NCBI GenBank assembly: GCA_964017065.1
Contig: OZ024786.1
Coordinates: 7,445,047-7,509,046 of the forward strand
Direction of reading: 5' to 3'
Source of the DNA: Haliclona indistincta
Taxonomy: Eukaryota > Porifera > Demospongiae > Haplosclerida > Chalinidae
DNA: 64,000 nucleotides
A program made the translations under genes and the position numbers. Numbering within the stretch: position 1 is the first letter of the stretch; the number at the start of each line of letters is the position of its first letter. The notes beneath the pieces were generated by a model that did no database searches, was not told the origin of the DNA, and worked only from the letters and a program-made list of their open reading frames with translations. Shown piece after piece: positions 23,011 through 33,239 of this stretch.

Positions 23011-23175
23011 ATGGCTGAATCTACTGCTGCTACCTGCGCTACTGCAGTTAACACAGCGCCTAATGCAAGCAAAACTATAGGTATGCTTATTACATCGTGT
23101 AACAGTCAGACAATGAACATTATCACTATTCTTTTACAGACGCACTAGAAATAATGCGACAAGCTATTGCAGGGT
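23011..23175 (+). CDS. First two exons of an unknown gene
   Basis: ATG at 23011 opens MAESTAATCATAVNTAPNAS and ends at a GTATGC donor (exon 23011-23080, phase 1). Acceptor TTTTACAG at 23139 continues in frame as DALEIMRQAIAG. The second exon ends at about 23173-23175 against a possible donor GTGCAG. The start has an upstream in-frame-free leader and good splice signals, so it is probably a real 5' end. Later exons were not found: the sequence beyond is the 3' flank of the convergent BEN-like gene, which is also repeated at 43.65 kb. Confidence 0.4.
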
Positions 23176-23336
23176 GCAGTATATAGTTAATAAAATTATA
23201 GTACCATCCATGTCAAGTGAATAATTATCGCACAACAGCGATATTAAGTGCATGAACTATCTGAAAATGTATTTAATATCTATGATTATCAATGTTTGCA
23301 TGCTTGTAGTTTTTAATTATGTTTTTAGTGAGTTAA

Positions 23337-23818
23337 TTAGTAATTAGCCATCTTGCGGCGTTCTTCGCCACACTTTACTGTGAGGTCCCTCTTGAGATCT
23401 GAGAGATTCCCTCGTGGATACTTTTCCAAACAGTAAGCTAATAATAATTACAATTGCATAATAACTCACATGCCACGTCGTTAGCGCACTGTAAATGGCT
23501 GTACGGATGTTCGGGTTGATGTCAGTGGCACAGCTACCAGCTAGCCTCTGACTGCTGTACCAAACTGACACCAACCCTCTCATTTCCCTAGTTGGTGTTG
23601 GCTTGGAATTCATGTCTACGATTGTAAGCCTGCTGAGAGTGATACACACTCCCAGACCAGCATCCAACTCCTTTTTCTTTTTCCTTTCTCCTTTTCCTTT
23701 CTCATACCAATAATAAACAATAATTCCACACCAACGTCTTATGTAAGTAGCGATGTATACCTGGCAGTTCGGGCGATAACTGATTCTCCTGGTGGTGGGG
23801 CGGCGGTAGGGATTGCAT
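23337..23818 (-). CDS. BEN-domain-like small protein, three exons, 122 aa
   Basis: Exon 1 23761-23818 (MQSLPPPHHQENQLSPELP), intron 64 bp, exon 2 23470-23696, intron 49 bp (GTGAGT...GAAAAG), exon 3 23337-23420. All joins keep frame and give a 122-aa protein. A Lys-rich patch (KGERKKKKELD) precedes the domain. The order TPTREMRGLVSVWYSSQRLA, INPNIRTAIYSAL, then LKRDLTVKCGEERRKM fits the C-terminal two thirds of a BEN domain (helical DNA/chromatin-binding module), including the closing Cys-x-x-Glu-Arg-Arg. Likely nuclear. The family call is from motif spacing only. A decayed partial copy lies at 43.65-43.99 kb. Confidence 0.6.
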
Positions 23819-23879
23819 GACACAATCTCGAGGTCTCGTCAAGCTAAGACATACTCTCTCACAGACAGCTTTTGTTTGT

Positions 23880-24180
23880 CAAACTATAGCTACGCTCTTG
23901 ACTCCGTCAGCCATTGCAATTCATTCATCATTTCTTCTAATACACTATCGTCTAGAGGTAGCTAAAGGCAATCTGTTCTGAACAGATTGTGGATGTTTGC
24001 ATTCAAAAGTAAGCTGGTTGTCCCTGGCTGATGGTCGTGCATTTTCGATGCAATCATTTAACTCACAGTTTGCTTGATCACTGGAGGCGGCTCTCTTTTT
24101 GATGACATGTACAGGGGAGTACATGTATTTGGAAATTTTTCCAGTATCTCCTCCACACTTGGCTGCTCCATTATCCAATC
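23880..24180 (-). other. Possible exon tail of an unknown gene
   Basis: At the low end the minus strand reads DDSVLEEMMNELQWLTESRA and stops. Upstream, several frames each look partly coding but shift. No family recognised. Confidence 0.25.
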
Positions 24181-24325
24181 TTGCCTCCTTGTAAATGTCT
24201 CTTCATTATCACCTTAATTCTCATTCTCCTGGGACCATTTCATACCTTTTCTACCATATCATCATACCTTTATCTTTTTGAAGGGGAAGTCTTATACCTG
24301 ATAAAACTGCAGCACATATATTGAG

Positions 24326-24589
24326 TCACATTGTGATATAAGCATATATAAGGTGATCCTCTGCATCTGGACCATCATCAGTGGCAACGGCGATAGATCT
24401 TTTCTCTGGTCTTCTCTTTTTCTTATCTTTTCTCTGGTCTTCTCTTTTTCTTAACTGGACTGTATGATGGCGGGTCTGTTCATTTGTGAGATCTTCATGG
24501 ACGTTTGGCAGCATTCTGAGACAAAACCGCTCCGGTGAGCTGGGATCAGTATATCCATCAATGGTTATGAAAGAGCTGTGCCCCAACAC
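24326..24589 (-). pseudogene. SMAD4-like MH2 domain fragment
   Basis: Minus-strand exon-like segment reads FITIDGYTDPSSPERFCL, then MLPNVHEDL and TRHHTVQL. This follows the SMAD4 MH2 start (a V-D-G-Y-x-D-P-S-x-x-x-R-F-C-L-x-x-L-x-N-V-H pattern) residue by residue. The Ile-Gly-Lys-Gly step after the conserved His is deleted. Behind it the frame becomes a charged tail (REDQRKDKKKRRPEKR) unrelated to MH2. An acceptor-like GGCACAG precedes the match. No MH1 or further MH2 exon was seen nearby, so this is an isolated exon or pseudogene fragment. Confidence 0.65.
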
Positions 24590-24639
24590 AACACATGGAG
24601 TAAAGACAGGATGAGATTACAACAATAATGATAGTTACT

Positions 24640-24690
24640 AGTGGCTTGACTCATTTACTAGTTGCTTGACTCATTTACTAGTTTAGGGAG
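24640..24690. repeat. 20-bp direct repeat
   Basis: TTGACTCATTTACTAGT occurs twice back to back with slight variation. Confidence 0.6.
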
Positions 24691-24822
24691 GGTTTCGAGG
24701 CTACAAATGACTGTCTGATGCAATTCTCTATTTCATAATAGTTCACAGAATAGTTCAAAGTATAAAATATATTCAATTTAACAAACAAAAGTCTTTACTT
24801 GCTAAGTCTACAAGGGCATATA

Positions 24823-25056
24823 TTAAAGCGCCTGCAAATTCCAGCATCGGTGCTTGAATTTCGTATATACTGTCTCTTCATAAGTGATGGCAGGGGCAAA
24901 GAAATAATAAACTATTCTGAGGAGAAGCAAATATTTCTCCAAGTTATCATCACCATCCGTGACTTCCTCTCCCACCATACAAGGCAACATCCTTCCTAGT
25001 AACCACATCTGTGAGCCTAAATGTGATATAACCACAGAAGTTAATATTTTATACAA
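24823..25056 (-). pseudogene. EnSpm-like fragment
   Basis: The minus-strand reading RMLPCMVGEEVTDGDDN then KYLLLLRIVYYFFAPAITYE matches the block that in these proteins precedes the HYMEH-type segment seen at 7.6-7.85 kb. Isolated and truncated on both sides. Confidence 0.5.
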
Positions 25057-25439
25057 TTCTAAAATTTTTTAACCACTTTGGCGCAGAGGAGTAGTCTTTT
25101 GAATCAAGCACTTTTTGTTTGTGGCTGTTCGCCTGTTCTTCACTTCCATATAACCTAGCTCATACTCTTAACTTCTGGTTCAGCCAGTTAAGATTTTCTT
25201 CCTTGATCAAATATTTCAGAAGGAGCTTGACCTCCATCTGCAGTGCTACTGTAACAAATTAATTTGCATAAAATATATAATACTTGTGCACCTATTGTAG
25301 AATCACGCAACTGACCTTCAAGAATGTAATACATGACGAGAATGTCCGTCAACACAGACCTAAAATTCACTCCTTTATCAACTGTGATGTCTGTATACAA
25401 CACAATGCACTGATCGCATGCAATGCTCTAACTGACCTT

Positions 25440-26044
25440 GTGAGGGTATTTACTGCTTTTCTTGAGCTCTGCCTGCTGCTCCATTAGCTGACTCAAAGAT
25501 GACCTTTGAGCTGGAGTAATCGGTCTGGGTGTAGTGTTGTGGCTGGAGCCTGCCGTAGGTGGTGGCGTAACTTGTACTTGCTGCAGCACACTTGAGGACT
25601 GTGGAATTGGTGAAGGACCCCGTTTCGTAATTCGGTCTCAATGCTGGATCTGTGATTGTCTTGACATGATCGCAAAAGTGTGAGTGGAACGATGGTTTTA
25701 TAGTACAGTTGTGTGGCTAAAGTAAGCAAGAATCTGTTGTCTGATTGGTCACTTTGCACTTCGCTAGCGTCTAAATATTATCTGAACAGCAGCAACCATG
25801 TTAGCTTGCATAGCTAGCACATTGATGCCTTCTGCTTTCCACTAGAATCCAGAAATCAAATGCGTACCATGCCATTACCTTCGATTAGTGATGAAGCTAC
25901 TTCTCAATCAGCAGCTTTTTTTGGTATCACTGCTGAATCACACGTGATTATGTTACAAATGCATGTGTGTGGGAGTTTCTTATTGTAGATCCTTGGATTC
26001 AAATTTCCGATGAGAACGTTGTATGACAAAAACCCAAAATTTAA
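25440..26044 (-). repeat. Retroelement-related dispersed repeat, copy B
   Basis: Same sequence as 18279-18940 with about 80 bp missing. It encodes the same gag-start-like minus-strand segment, here with a frame difference. Beyond 26044 the two copies diverge sharply. Confidence 0.65.
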
Positions 26045-26391
26045 GATAGCCTCAACTTGCTCCTACATCAGAACCATTCCAGGCCTCCCAACTCTCTTCA
26101 GAGCGTATTTGACAGCACCATCGAAAGTAGTCATAGCCATTGTTGACAAATCTAGTACAAACGTTTGCCAAATGTGTGCGAATTACATTTTACTGAACAT
26201 ATGCGATTTTTTACTGATTACCAGGTTTTACTGGTAATATTGGAGCATGCGTAGATAGTCTGAACCGGGCCATCTCCTCAGTTGGGGGAATGGCCTGGAG
26301 GCGAGGCTAATGACGGTCAAGTGTCTTGATGCATTGTGCATGTTTAGATGTCAAAATAGGTGATTGCATACAATATCCTTTCCTGTCAAAG

Positions 26392-26560
26392 GACCTCCTG
26401 ATATCATAGCTCCTAACAGTAACAGTGCCATAGTCAATGTTGCTATCAACAATCGAACGAGCCTGTTCTGTCGGTCTGAGAGCTACCCGGACTCCAACAC
26501 ATCATGGATGCACTATCCTGCTGACCAGCCTGGTCGCAGTGTGCCTGGAGACAACAACAA
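26392..26560 (+). pseudogene. Ig-like domain exon, cut by a mobile element
   Basis: After an acceptor (CCTGTCAAAG at 26391) the plus strand reads PPDIIAPNSNSAIVNV, then TSLFCRSESYPDSNTSWMHY. This is the B-C-strand pattern of an Ig set domain with the first Cys and the invariant Trp. The second Cys (D-x-G-x-Y-x-C) is absent because a 1.3-kb element begins at 26558. The 8-bp target duplication GACAACAA sits in the exon and recurs at 30112, so the insertion hit the exon itself. Likely from a cell-surface or matrix receptor gene; other exons were not found. Confidence 0.6.
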
Positions 26561-26869
26561 GTTTGGAAGACGCTAAGTGGCTCAGGATATTTGACATTCT
26601 GATGTGACCAAGTCCATCACTTTGGGGATTCTTTGAATTTCATTGGCATTTGTGACACCATCCAGTAACAGCTCCTCGATTTTGTGTAAAATGAGGCGAT
26701 GCACTTTTTGAGCATGTCCAGCAACTATCCCAGTATGATGGCAACTGTGAGACTCGTTTGTCGGTAGTGACAAGAAAAATTCTGAAACTACCTTCATAAA
26801 CTATTTTCAGCCTAAGCTTCTCTTAAAGGCTTGAGGTCATTTTGATTTTGTACATGAGTGCTGCAAATA

Positions 26870-27430
26870 CCGTAGACGCAGAAATTTTCGAGGGTGAAAT
26901 ATTTCGAGTGTTAAATTTTCAAGGAATCTAATTTTCGAGGGTGGTCACCTCCCTCGAAAATTTGAACGCAGCGAAAAATTTTGTTCGCGAAAATTTTCAC
27001 GTGCGAAAATGGCGGGAACCGTTTCGCGGTACCAGAAAGATCTCTGTATCCGTGGATATCAAAGATATCTGGGAAGCTGCAGTTGGGGAAATACTTGTGT
27101 GCGTTGGAGCCTAACAATTCAAGAGACAGAAACGCTGTTGCTGCCTAGGAAAACGGAAACGCTGTTGCTACAGAACTGAAACGCTGTTTCTACAGAAACG
27201 CTGTTGCTGTAGAAACGCTGTCGCTGTAGCCCGATAGCAATTTGATCCACTGGCTTGAAGTAGCGCCTGAGAGTCGAGCTGGTAGCTGTGTCAACAAGTG
27301 GGAATGTACTTTCGTTGCACAAATAATTCGACGATTTAATTTTTGTCGAACTAATAATTCGATGATTTAAATTTCGAGGTTAATCCAAGCCTCGAAAATA
27401 AAATCCCCTTGAAAATTTCTGCGTCTACGG
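26870..27430. mobile_element. 561-bp MITE with TA target duplication
   Basis: Inverted termini: CCGTAGACGCAGAAATTTTC on both sides, continuing to GAGGG or AAGGG. TA flanks at 26868-26869 and 27431-27432. Copy A of the host element shows the uninterrupted site (CTGCAAATAGTCAGAAG), which fixes the boundaries exactly. A TA target is as in Tc1/mariner. The inside carries a run of imperfect GAAACGCTGTTGCT units (27128-27230). Confidence 0.95.
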
Positions 27431-27483
27431 TAGTCAGAAGTGACAATGTTCCAATTTACACATTGTATACAACGTCAATGACA

Positions 27484-27679
27484 ACGTCAATGTTGATGTT
27501 GTGTGATGTTGAATTCTCGGCAGTATTGCACTATTCCATTACAACATAAAGCTTGTCATGTGTACTAGCAGAGTGAGAAAGACCAGCATGAGGTGATATT
27601 TTTCATTTTGTATTGACTGCTTCGCTTGTGCTCTTCCTCTAGGGAGCTCACCAGCGCTCTTAGCCATCAACCACCTTTC
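27484..27679. repeat. Segment inverted relative to copy A
   Basis: Reverse complement of 20707-20913 while the flanks on both sides are collinear between the copies. Confidence 0.85.
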
Positions 27680-27799
27680 TAAGAGAAAACATTGTTGACA
27701 GCTTATTTGGGTATGTGTTCCCAATCTAGGCATGAGCCTATTATTCTTTAAATTTTTCCTACTATTCTTTTTACTTTAAATTATAGCCCGATTATTCTT

Positions 27800-28802
27800 A
27801 TTATTATTATTATTGTTATTATTATTGAAAAACACACCACATAAGGTGTACATGTAGATTTAAAATTAATGTTAATCAGTAGCAATTGTCCTTAGCATTA
27901 AGTCAATAGGAGAGCTTCCCTGACAAATGTTAACAGTGCTTGATGACAGCAGGAAATCTCTTAATACTATAGCACATCTCTCGTCATCAGTAGAATATTC
28001 TTTTAAATAAGTACGACCACAGAAAATATTGTGTCCAGAGAAAGTATAAGCCAAATCTTCGTTAAAGATCAGTTTGACCAAAGTGTTTGAGTTGTTTTTT
28101 TGCATTTTTGATAAATTTAAGCGATCTTGAAGAAACCAAGTTATAAATACTTTGGACTCTAGCACATCGATGCAGGATACCGGTATGCGTTCTACGAGGT
28201 AATCTCCAGATACGCCGCAGACAGTTGTTTAATACAACCTCTAAACTCCTTAGACCAGGAGAAGAAATATTCCAAAGTTCGCAACCATACAGAGCTAGAC
28301 AATATGATGAAAACAGATATGTCATAGGAATCGGTCCGATATTTGGAAAAGTAGAAAATAAGCTATTAGCAGCCCTGGATAAATAACGAGATTTTAGCAG
28401 AATATCTTCATCGTCACAGAGATTATACTTTAGCTTGTTACCCAAGTGCACGACGGTATTAGAAAATTGGAGAGGCGAGTCACAGAAGAGGAAATTAAAA
28501 TTAATATTGTCAAAATCAGATACACCCAAACGAAAATTAATAAGCTGAGTCTTGAGAGGATTGAAATGTAGACCAAGACAACTACCATGTGATTCACAAG
28601 TAGCAAGAAGGGTGCGTAATGCAGAGGCAGAAGGTGCCAAAAGCACTATATCATCTGCGTATGCAAGGGCGCCTGCATAATGGCTATTCCAAAAACAACC
28701 AACTCCAGTAGACTCAAGCTTTAAAAGCAGCTCATCTAGATAAATAGAAAACAATACAGGTGACAAAACACCACCCTGGCGAACTCCATTGGATTAAATG
28801 GA
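27800..28802 (-). mobile_element. 5'-truncated LINE (non-LTR retrotransposon)
   Basis: 12-bp duplication CCGATTATTCTT at 27788-27799 and 28803-28814. The 3' end is an (AAT)n tail at 27800-27828. Minus-strand RT reads NGVRQGGVLSPVLFSIYLDE, then the AYADDIVLL active site, the thumb, and RRIWRLPRRTHTGILHR. The frame shifts near 28080 and continues as an FSGHNIFCGRTYL segment to a stop at 27872. 5' truncation falls just before the GVRQGG block. It lies inside the hAT element. Confidence 0.95.
28062..28796 (-). pseudogene. LINE reverse transcriptase, C-terminal half
   Basis: 234-aa open stretch covering RT blocks from GVLSPVLF through the Y-A-D-D box and C-terminal extension. The endonuclease and RT fingers are lost by 5' truncation and the end is frameshifted, so it is inactive. 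Confidence 0.9.
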
Positions 28803-30119
28803 CCGATTATTCTTGTGATTCTCAAAGCATCATGACAATTACAACACAATATTTACAGGTAATTAATGAGCAACATTTGACAAACACTAAGCTGTTCAGT
28901 ACAGAGTGTCTATTCCCTTTTGTTGTACTGTAGCATAATAGAAGCTTCGACGTAGTCTTCAAGAGCTCTTAACTGTTTGCTTGCAAAGGTATTGTTCAAA
29001 ACGGAAAAGACTCTTTCTGCTAACCCGTTTTCTTGATACCTCCTAAGATGTTGGAGGACATAGCCTGGAGAGTAGGCTAGGCGGTGCAGCTTCCACACTA
29101 CTTGAGGCTTGACTAGAGGACTGACTGTGAGCAGCATTGACGGTGAGAATCATCGACTTCTTCTTCACTACTCGTGCTCAGCTCGTGCTCGTCACCATCA
29201 TCGTCCACACGCATCAATTCATCGATCGCTTCTTCTACTGATCTTGCCATGTGGACCGCTTTGTACAGACTTTACTGGGGCGTGGAAACGTGCACGTGAT
29301 CATTTGCATTGGGATAAATTTCACCGATTATTCTCGAATAATTCTCAAAATTTACAATACCTATTCAAAAAATTATTCCGGCATAATAAGCGCATGCCTA
29401 TCCCAATCTCAGCCTTAATCATTTTTGTACTCTCTATGGTTCTACGATGTGCTTTGTCCGTTTGGCATTACCGTGTGGACGAATCAAGACATTGTGAGCT
29501 GTAACACAATCAAACTTATACACAATTAATGCCAACGAGGTTCGTTGACCTCTTGAATCTATTTTAGAAAGGGAGAATATAACAATAATGAAGCGCCATA
29601 GGTGGAGATGCCTCGGTGGAGTACATAGCATACTACATTACCAAGTAATCTGTTTCATTGTAACATGCATAGAAGTATTTCGCCCACAATCAATCAAGGT
29701 CTTTACTAATAATGTGTGTCACAGGAGAGCTGATGAACATCATGTGGTTCAAACCACGTTATATGTGATTCGTTGTTATGTATTGATGTTACATAATTAC
29801 GTTCTATTATAATGATAATTTACCCACAGTAAAAATGGGTGCAACGAAGCAGTGGTTATCGCATGTTTATCCTGACTTATCGGGTAAAGGTTATTAGGAA
29901 ATGATAAGCATGATGGGAATGCTTTGTTCATGTATTATTTATAGAGTGGTTTTTTAGTTTTTAAATTTTTTATTTTAAAGGATACTTGTCTTGGAAAGAT
30001 TTGTTCACATATTTTGTATGTGTGTTCACATACAAATAAGTGAAACCTTTATTTGTATCATTCGATAGAACCATAGAAATCATAAATAAATAGATGTAGA
30101 AAGATTAATCAGACAACAA

Positions 30120-30505
30120 AGAACAGAATCACATTTGAAGTAATAATTTACTTTTTTCTTATCTGAATCGCTCAACTCCTTTGTACTCTCGACTTTGCAA
30201 TGACGCAAAAAACAAAGATCAAATACAGTGACCTAAGAAAATCCTTTTACAGAAATGTTATAAAAATCTTAACGTCTTCTCTTTCTTTTACAAGATCAGA
30301 GATGTATGACATTATAACCTAACTGTCTGGCGCAATTGACCGGGGTGAGATATAGTGTGTAGACATTCAATTTTAATGTTATTAGTTGATTATTTTACCT
30401 TGTACCAGCTGAATTGTGATTCTCTACTGAACTACATAGATTGAATTGAATTATGCAATGCTTCCATTTGTATCCGTGGTCGCTGAAGTGGATTAACTTG
30501 GCACT
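30120..30505. other. No gene recognised
   Basis: Flank behind the nested element; a continuation of the Ig exon would be expected here but is not convincing beyond a few codons. Confidence 0.35.
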
Positions 30506-30830
30506 TACAATGAAGGAGTCACATGTTTCAATTGCGCATGACCTTTATTGTACCATCAAGAGAGTTGCGTCTACAGGCCGATCACGTTTCTCCAATTCTG
30601 TAAGACTTTTTGATACTCCTACTGTACACTTGTCATATGATTGACAGGAAATCCTATAAGTAGCTATAAATAATTATACAGAGAGAGACAAACCTTGATC
30701 TTGGACTTTACGCCTATATCATTGATGCTATCAATAAAGGTCACTTGTCTTCATTGAAGAACAGGAAGGTATCTTGATTCTGGTGTTAGGCAGTGCCCTC
30801 ACTGTCCTTACATAGCCAAGAGATCTCAAC
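30506..30830 (+). repeat. Duplicated 5' region of the zinc-finger locus, copy 1
   Basis: 30506-30830 (intron plus start of finger 1) recurs at 31643-32105, where part of it is duplicated again internally. A short scrap, GGAGTCACATGTTTCAATTG, remains near 32610. Confidence 0.85.
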
Positions 30831-31467
30831 TATTGCAACGTCACATCCTTACTCACACTGGAGAGAAACCATACTTGTGTGATGAATGTGGTCAGAGCTT
30901 TACCCAGTCTTTGCAGCTCAGTACACATATGCGTACTAAGCATTCAACTGATCAAACCAAGGTACACCAGAGCCCTCATTGTCCATACTCTACTAAATAT
31001 AGTGCTTTGAATTTGCAAACTCACATCCGTACTCACACTGGAGAGAAACCATACTCGTGTGAGGAATGTGATCAGAGCTTTCCTCACTCATCTAGTCTTA
31101 TCATATTCAACTGATTCAACTAAGGTACACCAGTGCCCTCATTGTCCATACTCTACCAAAGATAGTGCTGCAGTTATGAACGTCACATCCGAACTCACAC
31201 TGGAGAGAAACCATACTCTTGTGAGTAATGTGAACAGAGCTTACTCGGTCAGATAATCTCTCTTGTCACATGCGTACGAAGCATTCAACTGATCCAGCTA
31301 AACTACACCAGTGCTCTCATTGTTCATACTCTACCAAAAATGGTGCTCTGGCTTTGCAACGTCATGTCCGTATTCACACTTCAGAGAAGTCATACCCATG
31401 TGATATTTGTGGGAAATGCTTCACCTCTCTTTACAATTGTAATAGACATAAGCGGAGCAAGCATTGA
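30790..31467 (+). pseudogene. C2H2 zinc-finger gene, about eight fingers, decayed
   Basis: The exon starts after TTAG at 30789. Finger 1 [20 protein letters not shown] is followed by the linker HTGEKPY. Finger 2 reads [17 protein letters not shown]. Finger 3 has lost its first Cys (SPHC). Finger 4 is cut by a small deletion near 31100. Finger 5 starts [12 protein letters not shown] and shifts frame. Finger 6 has TAA between its cysteines. Fingers 7-8 ([36 protein letters not shown]) are intact and end in a stop. [12 protein letters not shown] and EKPY-type fingers alternate, so the array grew as two-finger units. This would have been a nuclear DNA-binding protein. Confidence 0.8.
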
Positions 31468-31642
31468 GCTAGTCAACTCTTCATTGAGTAGCTAAATGTA
31501 TATCTACTATTTCAGCTATTGTGCTGTAGCTATCACACTTCTCACTGTTCATTGTTCAAACTAACGTTCATAATACATGATCAATCAATAATCTTTTGTA
31601 TCAACCACCATTACTATAGGTAACCTTTCATTATACATGTAC

Positions 31643-32105
31643 TACAATGAAGGAGTCACATGTTTTAATTGCGCATGACCTTTATTGTACCATCAAGAGA
31701 GTTGCGTCTACAGGCCGATCACGTTTCTCCAATTCTGTAATACTTTTTGATACTCCTACTGTACTCTTGTCATATGATTGACAGGAAATCGCTATACAAT
31801 GATAAAATAATTATACAGAGAGACATAAACCTTGATCTTGGATTTACGCCTGTTGAACTTGCCATTTTATTGTACCATCAAGAGAATTGCGTCTACACTT
31901 GTCATATGATTGACAGGAAATCCTATAAGTAGCTATACAATCATAAAATAATTATACAGAGAGAGATAAACCTTGATCTTGGACTTTACGCCTATATCAT
32001 TGATGAGATCGATAAAGGTCGCTTGTCTTCATTGAAGAACAGGAAGATAACTTGATTCTGGTATTAGGCAGTGCCCTCACTGTCCAGATCATAGCCAAGA
32101 GATCA
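31643..32105 (+). repeat. Duplicated 5' region of the zinc-finger locus, copy 2
   Basis: Matches 30506-30830, including GCAGTGCCCTCACTGTCC of finger 1. It contains an extra internal repeat of the ATTGACAGGAAATC...TTTACGCC stretch. It ends abruptly at GCCAAGAGATC, where a transposase-like sequence starts. Confidence 0.85.
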
Positions 32106-32341
32106 GACTATTTCGCCGTACTGGCCATGTGAGCAAGAAGCAATATGACACGTCGAACTTGCCTCGCCAGTTGACAGAAACTATTCAAATTCTTCTGGTC
32201 CAAATAGTTCTGGGTAGACCAGGGATAATGCTACACGAGATCATAGCTGAAATCAAGTATCTCACTGATGCAGAGTTACACCATCGATTCTTGCACCAAA
32301 GCAGATTTTCAAGACAAAGAATTAGAGTGTCAGGCCTATAG
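32106..32341 (+). pseudogene. Tc1/mariner (IS630-like) transposase N-terminal fragment
   Basis: The reading RLFRRTGHVSKKQYDTSNL, then PGIMLHEIIAEIKYLT, then HRFLHQSRFSRQRIRVSGL has the two helix-turn-helix steps (L-H-E-I ... I-C-x-x-L-x-x-x-G-x-x-R) that precede the DDE domain in IS630/Tc1-type transposases. It stops before the catalytic domain. Confidence 0.6.
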
Positions 32342-32344
32342 GCA

Positions 32345-33230
32345 AGCATCCTCTGTATAACAACACAATTTAATATGCTTTTTTAGAATTCACTCAGCTT
32401 ACCATTCTATCATCAAAGGCGTCTTCAAGATCATCAGTGTAATCGTCTATCGTCATACTGTAGGACGTTGTAAGTGTTTCTGGCGTATACTTGAGTTACT
32501 GCTTATAAAAATAGCAAATCTCAAAACCACAGATTTATAGCAAGCTCACTCACATGGTGCTGCCATGTTTCGCCCGACCTTTCCACTTAATTATTATTCA
32601 TAGATTATGGAGTCACATGTTTCAATTGACCTTTTTAGTATTAATGATGTCATTGTGTTCACCCAAAATTTGATAAAACATGTACACTCAGGCGTCATTC
32701 GATTTTTTCATCCCTACACTCTTTTTTGTTTTTATAGGTTACAGTATGTAGTAGTTGCACGGCTCAAACTCTGAAGGAAAATCCACAGCCTGTTATTATT
32801 GCAATGCAGAGTTATGGTGTAAGGGTCAACTGAGCTACAGGGTGTGGCTGTATTCTTCAAAATACAAAATAACTCTATAAACTCAATATCAAAACTTAGT
32901 ATGTGTAGTGTCAATACTGTTTCCTTTGGCATGTTATGATTTCAGCCTATCTTAATAATATCATCACTTATCGGAGACAGTGGAGTCATCTAGAGACTGA
33001 CACTGTCATCATCTGTATTGTCAACATCACGGTGATCATCTTCTTCATCATCATTGTTACAACTTTGTGAGCTGTAGTTACTAGTCTAGTAGATGAGAAG
33101 GTGCACAGCCTCTTCAGAGAGTAAGGAGCGTGGAATGCCGCAATAACAACAATAATCAAAAAGGTTTAAAACATTGATTTTACAAGTAACAGTTAATTAA
33201 TACTTTAAGACAAGAGTAACATAGTTATTT
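32345..33230. other. No gene recognised
   Basis: AT-rich spacer, no supported exon. Confidence 0.35.
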
Positions 33231-33239
33231 AGTTATTTA

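Larger units (their letters stand above)
27727..29400 (-). mobile_element. hAT-type element with 8-bp target duplication
   Basis: TCCCAATC at 27719-27726 and 29401-29408 flanks ends TAGGCATGAGCCTATTATTC and (complement) TAGGCATGCGCTTATTATGC, 17 of 20 matching. At 28910-29030 the minus strand encodes GLAERVFSVLNNTFASKQL then LEDYVEASIMLQYN, the hAT C-terminal dimerisation region. The remaining transposase is deleted or replaced by the LINE. Copy A of the surrounding element is empty here, confirming the insertion. Confidence 0.9.
26558..30111. mobile_element. 1.3-kb element, copy B, with nested insertions
   Basis: Flanked by GACAACAA at 26550-26557 and 30112-30119. Its net length after removing the two inserts is about 1.3 kb, matching copy A (20408-21710). 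On the minus strand at 26582-26797 it encodes LPTNESHSCHHTGIVAG, then KIEELLLDGVTNANEIQRI, similar in layout to CARF/ALS2CR8-type transposon proteins (a His/Cys cluster followed by a helix-turn segment). Termini lack an obvious inverted repeat. It is probably a non-autonomous or decayed DNA transposon. Confidence 0.7.
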
